DNA of 64,000 bases, from the NCBI GenBank assembly GCA_963723455.1, contig CAVRQM010000001.1, forward strand, positions 1,116,001 to 1,180,000. Reading direction: 5' to 3'. The notes beneath the pieces were generated by a model. The model was given only the letters and a program-made list of their open reading frames with translations, did no database searches and was not told the DNA's origin. The stretch is from CAVRQM01 sp963723455. Lineage in GTDB: Bacteria > Pseudomonadota > Alphaproteobacteria > Acetobacterales > Acetobacteraceae. The translations under genes and the position numbers were made by a program. Below are positions 61,285 through 64,000 of this stretch, one piece after another (positions within the stretch are counted from its first letter, which is position 1; the number at the start of each line of letters is the position of its first letter).

Positions 61285-61995
61285 TCAGTCAAACCGCCGC
61301 CCGTCATCGGGCCGGATCTGCAGGACCCGGCGCGCCAGCTCCTCGATCTCCGGGTCGTCGATCGCCTCGGCGCGCAGCGCGTCGCGGGTGTGCAGGAGGT
61401 AGTCCAGGCAGCTGCCCAGCTCGCCGCGGGCGCTGGCCAGCCGCGAGGCGATCTGGTCCTGCGTCAGGTCGCCGGCATAGCCTGGGCCGGTCGGGTCGAT
61501 GGTGAAGGCGATGGCGTGCGCCGGGGCGCCTTCGGGCGAGTCTGGCCGGTCCAGGGGCAGCCAGCGCGGCACGTAGCTGCCGGCCAGCATCTCGCGCCGC
61601 CACAGCAGGTCCAGCTCGGACTCCAGCGCATCGGCGACAACGCGCAACGCCACGCCGTCGCAGACGCCGCCGGGACGCAGGCCCAGCAGCAATCCGGGGC
61701 ATTGCTCCGAGCCGCGGCCGGCGCGCGCCAGCAGGCAGAACGCCCGGTGCCAGCCCGGCGCCCGCGCCCGCACCCGGGCGGCGACGCGCACCGTCGGGTT
61801 CCACAGCAGCGAGCCGTAGCCGAACAGCCAGACCGCTCCCGCGGGATCGGGGTTGCTGGCCAGCATGGCGCGCCACGAGGCTTTCCGCTGCGCGTCGCTC
61901 CAGAGCCGCATGCCGGGCGCGGCGCGGGCGGCGATCTCGGCCAGACCGCCGCGCAGCAGCAGCGCCCGGCTGAGCGGGTGCGCGTCGTCGTCCAT
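61285..61995 (-). CDS. chaC: ChaC-family gamma-glutamylcyclotransferase
   Basis: 236 residues. VWLFGYGSLLWNPTVRVAARVRARAPGWHRAFCL is the ChaC substrate-binding loop, followed by GLRPGGVCDGVALRVVADALESELDLLWRREML and ARGELGSCLDYLLHTRDAL. The enzyme cleaves glutathione to 5-oxoproline and Cys-Gly. Start lies 3 bp after the mscL stop, so the two are cotranscribed. Convergent with urtE. Confidence 0.88.
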   Translation of the reverse strand: MDDDAHPLSRALLLRGGLAEIAARAAPGMRLWSDAQRKASWRAMLASNPDPAGAVWLFGYGSLLWNPTVRVAARVRARAPGWHRAFCLLARAGRGSEQCPGLLLGLRPGGVCDGVALRVVADALESELDLLWRREMLAGSYVPRWLPLDRPDSPEGAPAHAIAFTIDPTGPGYAGDLTQDQIASRLASARGELGSCLDYLLHTRDALRAEAIDDPEIEELARRVLQIRPDDGRRFD

Positions 61996-61998
61996 CGT

Positions 61999-62460
61999 CT
62001 AGGCGGCGGGCCTGCGCGCCAGCAGGTCGCGGATTTCCTCAAGCAGCGCCTGGTCGCGGGTCGGCGCCACCGCGGCCGGCTCGGCCGGCCTGGGGCGGTA
62101 CAGGCGGGTCAGCAGCCGCACCAGCCAGAATACCGCGAAGGCCACGATCAGGAACTGGATGACGGTGTTCAGGAACAGGCCGACATTCAGCGTCACCGCC
62201 CCGGCCGCCTTGGCGGCCTCCAGGGTGGCCGTGTGCGGGCCGCGCAAGGTCAGAAAGATATTGCTGAAATCGACGCCGCCCAGGGCAAGGCCCAGGACCG
62301 GTGTGAACAGATCCTTGACCAGGCTGTTGACGATGGCCGTGAAGGCCGCGCCGATGATGATGCCGACGGCGAGATCGACGACGTTGCCGCGCATGATGAA
62401 GGCCTGGAACTCGGTGAGCCAGGCCGGGCGATGCACGCTGACATGGATGGGCGGCTGCAT
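61999..62460 (-). CDS. mscL: Large-conductance mechanosensitive channel
   Basis: 153 residues. FQAFIMRGNVVDLAVGIIIGAAFTAIVNSLVKDLFTPVLG is the first transmembrane helix and pore-lining segment, and FLIVAFAVFWLVRLLTRL is the second. The cytoplasmic helix TRDQALLEEIRDLLARR is at the end. It opens under osmotic downshock. Start at 62460 (MQPPIHVSVHRPAW); an in-frame ATG 30 bp earlier is less likely. Confidence 0.95.
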   Translation of the reverse strand: MQPPIHVSVHRPAWLTEFQAFIMRGNVVDLAVGIIIGAAFTAIVNSLVKDLFTPVLGLALGGVDFSNIFLTLRGPHTATLEAAKAAGAVTLNVGLFLNTVIQFLIVAFAVFWLVRLLTRLYRPRPAEPAAVAPTRDQALLEEIRDLLARRPAA

Positions 62461-62569
62461 GGACGCGATTCCCCGTTGGCAATCCGGCATCGTGCCAGAT
62501 CGGTCATCGTGCCAGATCGTTCGGGGCCGCCCTAGAGCTTTCGGCGGCGTGGGATCGCGATGGCGCCGT

Positions 62570-63004
62570 TCAGAGCGCGCCGGCGACGTAGGCCTTCAGG
62601 CTGTCCACCTCGTACTCCTGCTGGGTGATGCGCGCCTTGACCACGTCGCCGATGCTGATGAGGCCGGTCACCCGGCCGCCCTCGACTACCGGCAGGTGGC
62701 GGAACCGGCCCGCGGTCATGGCCGCCATCGCGTCCTCGATGCTGGTCTTGCTGGTCGCCGTGGTGATCTCGGTGGTCATCAGTTGCGCCGAGGTCATGCC
62801 CAGCGCGCGCGCGCCGCTGGTCGCGATGGCGCCCACCACGTCGCGTTCGCTGACGATGCCCAGGAGCTGTCCGGCGGCATCCTGCACCAGCACCGCGCCG
62901 ATGCGCCGCGCATGCAGCAGCTTCGCCAGATCCTCGATCAGCAGCGTCGGCTGCACCGACACCACCTCCCGGCCCTTCTGCTTCAGGATCGCCGCCACGG
63001 TCAT
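62570..63004 (-). CDS. CBS-domain pair protein
   Basis: 144 residues consisting only of two CBS domains (about 5-65 and 75-135; LIEDLAKLLHARRIGAVLVQD, LLGIVSERDVVGAI, SIEDAMAAMTAGRFRHLPVVEGGRVTGLISIGDVV). It should bind an adenine nucleotide. Stand-alone CBS pairs of this type are common in alphaproteobacteria; the partner is unknown. It ends about 110 bp upstream of mscL on the same strand. Confidence 0.9.
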   Translation of the reverse strand: MTVAAILKQKGREVVSVQPTLLIEDLAKLLHARRIGAVLVQDAAGQLLGIVSERDVVGAIATSGARALGMTSAQLMTTEITTATSKTSIEDAMAAMTAGRFRHLPVVEGGRVTGLISIGDVVKARITQQEYEVDSLKAYVAGAL

Positions 63005-63199
63005 GTCTTGTCCTCCCGGTTGAGGGCGGACCCGCGCATGGAGGCTGCCGATGCGCCGCCCGCCTGCCTGCCGGCGCGGACGGGTCAGCGCCCGCTTGCC
63101 GCGCCGCCCGGGCAGACTGCTCCCGCGGCGCAGCAGATCGCAAGCGCCGCGACGCGGCGGACGCTCACGATGCCTTGCGAGCCGCGGGGCCGCGCATGG

Positions 63200-64000
63200 T
63201 CAGGCGGCAGCGCGCAATCCCGTATCCGGCCGCTGCCAATAGGTCAGCATCGGCGCGGTGGTGATCTGGATGCGCCGCTCGCTGGCCGCCGGGGTCAGCG
63301 GGATCAGCGCGTCGCCATCGGTCCAGCGCCAGCCATCCTCCATCCGGTGCCAGCCGCGTTGCAGCCGCATGTCGTCCAGGCGCACAGGGCGCCCGTCCAG
63401 GATGATCGCGGTCACCGCGACGCCCAGGCGGCGTGCGTCCGGATTGGCGGTGTCGCCTCGGCACGGCACCGCGCTGCGACTGCACAGCCGCAACGCGGCG
63501 GCGCCCGGCGGCACCGTCCCGATCGCCATCCGCCCGCACCACTCGGGCGGCAGCGGCGAGGATGACGCGGCCTCCCCAGCGTGCAGCCGCAGCGCCGCGT
63601 CGGTCGTCTCACGCCAGCCCAGCGCCACGGCGCGCGCCCGCAACTGCCGGCGCAGGCCGGCGTGCTCGGCCGGGTGCAGCAGCAGCCTGCCGCAGGCGCG
63701 CTCATCCCAGATCCGGCGCGCGCGGTCGGCCTGGGCGAGCGGATCGAGCGTCGATGCCGGGCCGCCGCCGACGAAGGCGGCGCGGTTGCCGGTGTCCAGG
63801 AAGCTTTCGGTCTCCAGCCCCTCGGCCAGCAGGATGTCGTGCGCCGGCAGCTCGACATGCCAATAGGTCACCGCGGCGACCGGGCTCTGGGTGATCGTCG
63901 CGTCGTTGACCAGATAGCGGATCGGCACCAGCGCGCCGCGATCGAACACGGCGTGGTCGGGCGAGAGGAACAGGTCGCGTTGCGGCCGGCCCGGGCCGAA
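63200..64000 (-). CDS. Hint (Hedgehog/intein)-domain protein, N-terminus outside window
   Basis: The frame enters from the right edge; 266 residues are visible. LFLSPDHAVFDRGALVPIRYLVND, VTYWHVELPAHDILLAEGLETESFLDTGNR is the C-terminal part of a Hint-type module widespread in Acetobacteraceae and Rhodobacterales exoproteins. The rest (LHPAEHAGLRRQLRARAVALGW, GRPVRLDDMRLQRGWHRMEDG) is a trailing domain of unknown role. The N-terminal part, which may include the self-cleavage Cys, is not in the window. Confidence 0.8.
   Translation of the reverse strand, partial: FGPGRPQRDLFLSPDHAVFDRGALVPIRYLVNDATITQSPVAAVTYWHVELPAHDILLAEGLETESFLDTGNRAAFVGGGPASTLDPLAQADRARRIWDERACGRLLLHPAEHAGLRRQLRARAVALGWRETTDAALRLHAGEAASSSPLPPEWCGRMAIGTVPPGAAALRLCSRSAVPCRGDTANPDARRLGVAVTAIILDGRPVRLDDMRLQRGWHRMEDGWRWTDGDALIPLTPAASERRIQITTAPMLTYWQRPDTGLRAAA

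Overview
The window reads as the chromosome of a very GC-rich alphaproteobacterium, most likely Rhodospirillales and plausibly Acetobacteraceae. The support is the gene order kdsD-lptC-lptA-lptB-rpoN-hpf, the def-fmt-truA block, an hsp20-DUF1150 pair, dapD-dapE, a complete urtABCDE set, an intracellular PHB depolymerase and lutABC. The family-level placement is an inference from gene content. No rRNA, CRISPR array, prophage or replication origin was seen.

Layout. 1-6.5 kb: end of uppP, an SGNH hydrolase, phaZ, a 164-bp tandem array of palindromic elements with a GIY-YIG nuclease gene beside it, a VOC protein and galM. 6.6-11.4 kb: a ribose-type sugar ABC importer, facing a crp/fnr-cupin pair. 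11.6-14.8 kb: a ligase/exonuclease DNA-damage pair. 14.8-21.9 kb: tRNA-Leu, an RNase D-like gene, kdsD, the Lpt lipopolysaccharide-transport genes, rpoN and hpf. 22-25 kb: hsp20, def, fmt, truA. 24.9-27.2 kb: a Fic gene and an AT-richer accessory patch with a tRNA-like locus. 27.2-33 kb: dapE/dapD, then a diguanylate cyclase coupled to a DUF2336 protein. 33-43.8 kb: a glycosyltransferase, lutABC, a second sugar ABC importer, a GloVer-repeat protein and an MBL protein. 44-49.5 kb: a polyprenyl glycosylphosphotransferase, an IS5 remnant and a Sel1/OmpA/AAA-ATPase operon. 49.6-55.4 kb: tRNA-Leu, lipB, an acyl-CoA synthetase/hydratase pair, DinB, a sterol-desaturase-like protein and a beta-propeller. 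55.5-61.3 kb: urtABCDE with a good sigma-54 promoter. 61.3-64 kb: chaC, mscL, a CBS protein and the end of a Hint-domain protein.

Three patterns cut across the window. (1) At least eleven single-base frameshifts disrupt otherwise intact genes, including lptA and lptB, which are expected to be essential. This points to indel errors in the assembly, so the 'broken' genes here should be read as probably intact in the cell. (2) A dispersed palindromic element (core GGGCTTGACCCGG...CCGGGTCAAGCCC) occurs as a tandem array, inside two ABC-transporter operons, and as diverged inverted arms flanking the GIY-YIG gene. This is the best candidate for an undescribed system in the window. (3) Short 13-17 bp tandem duplications start at or straddle stop codons and gene junctions at several places.
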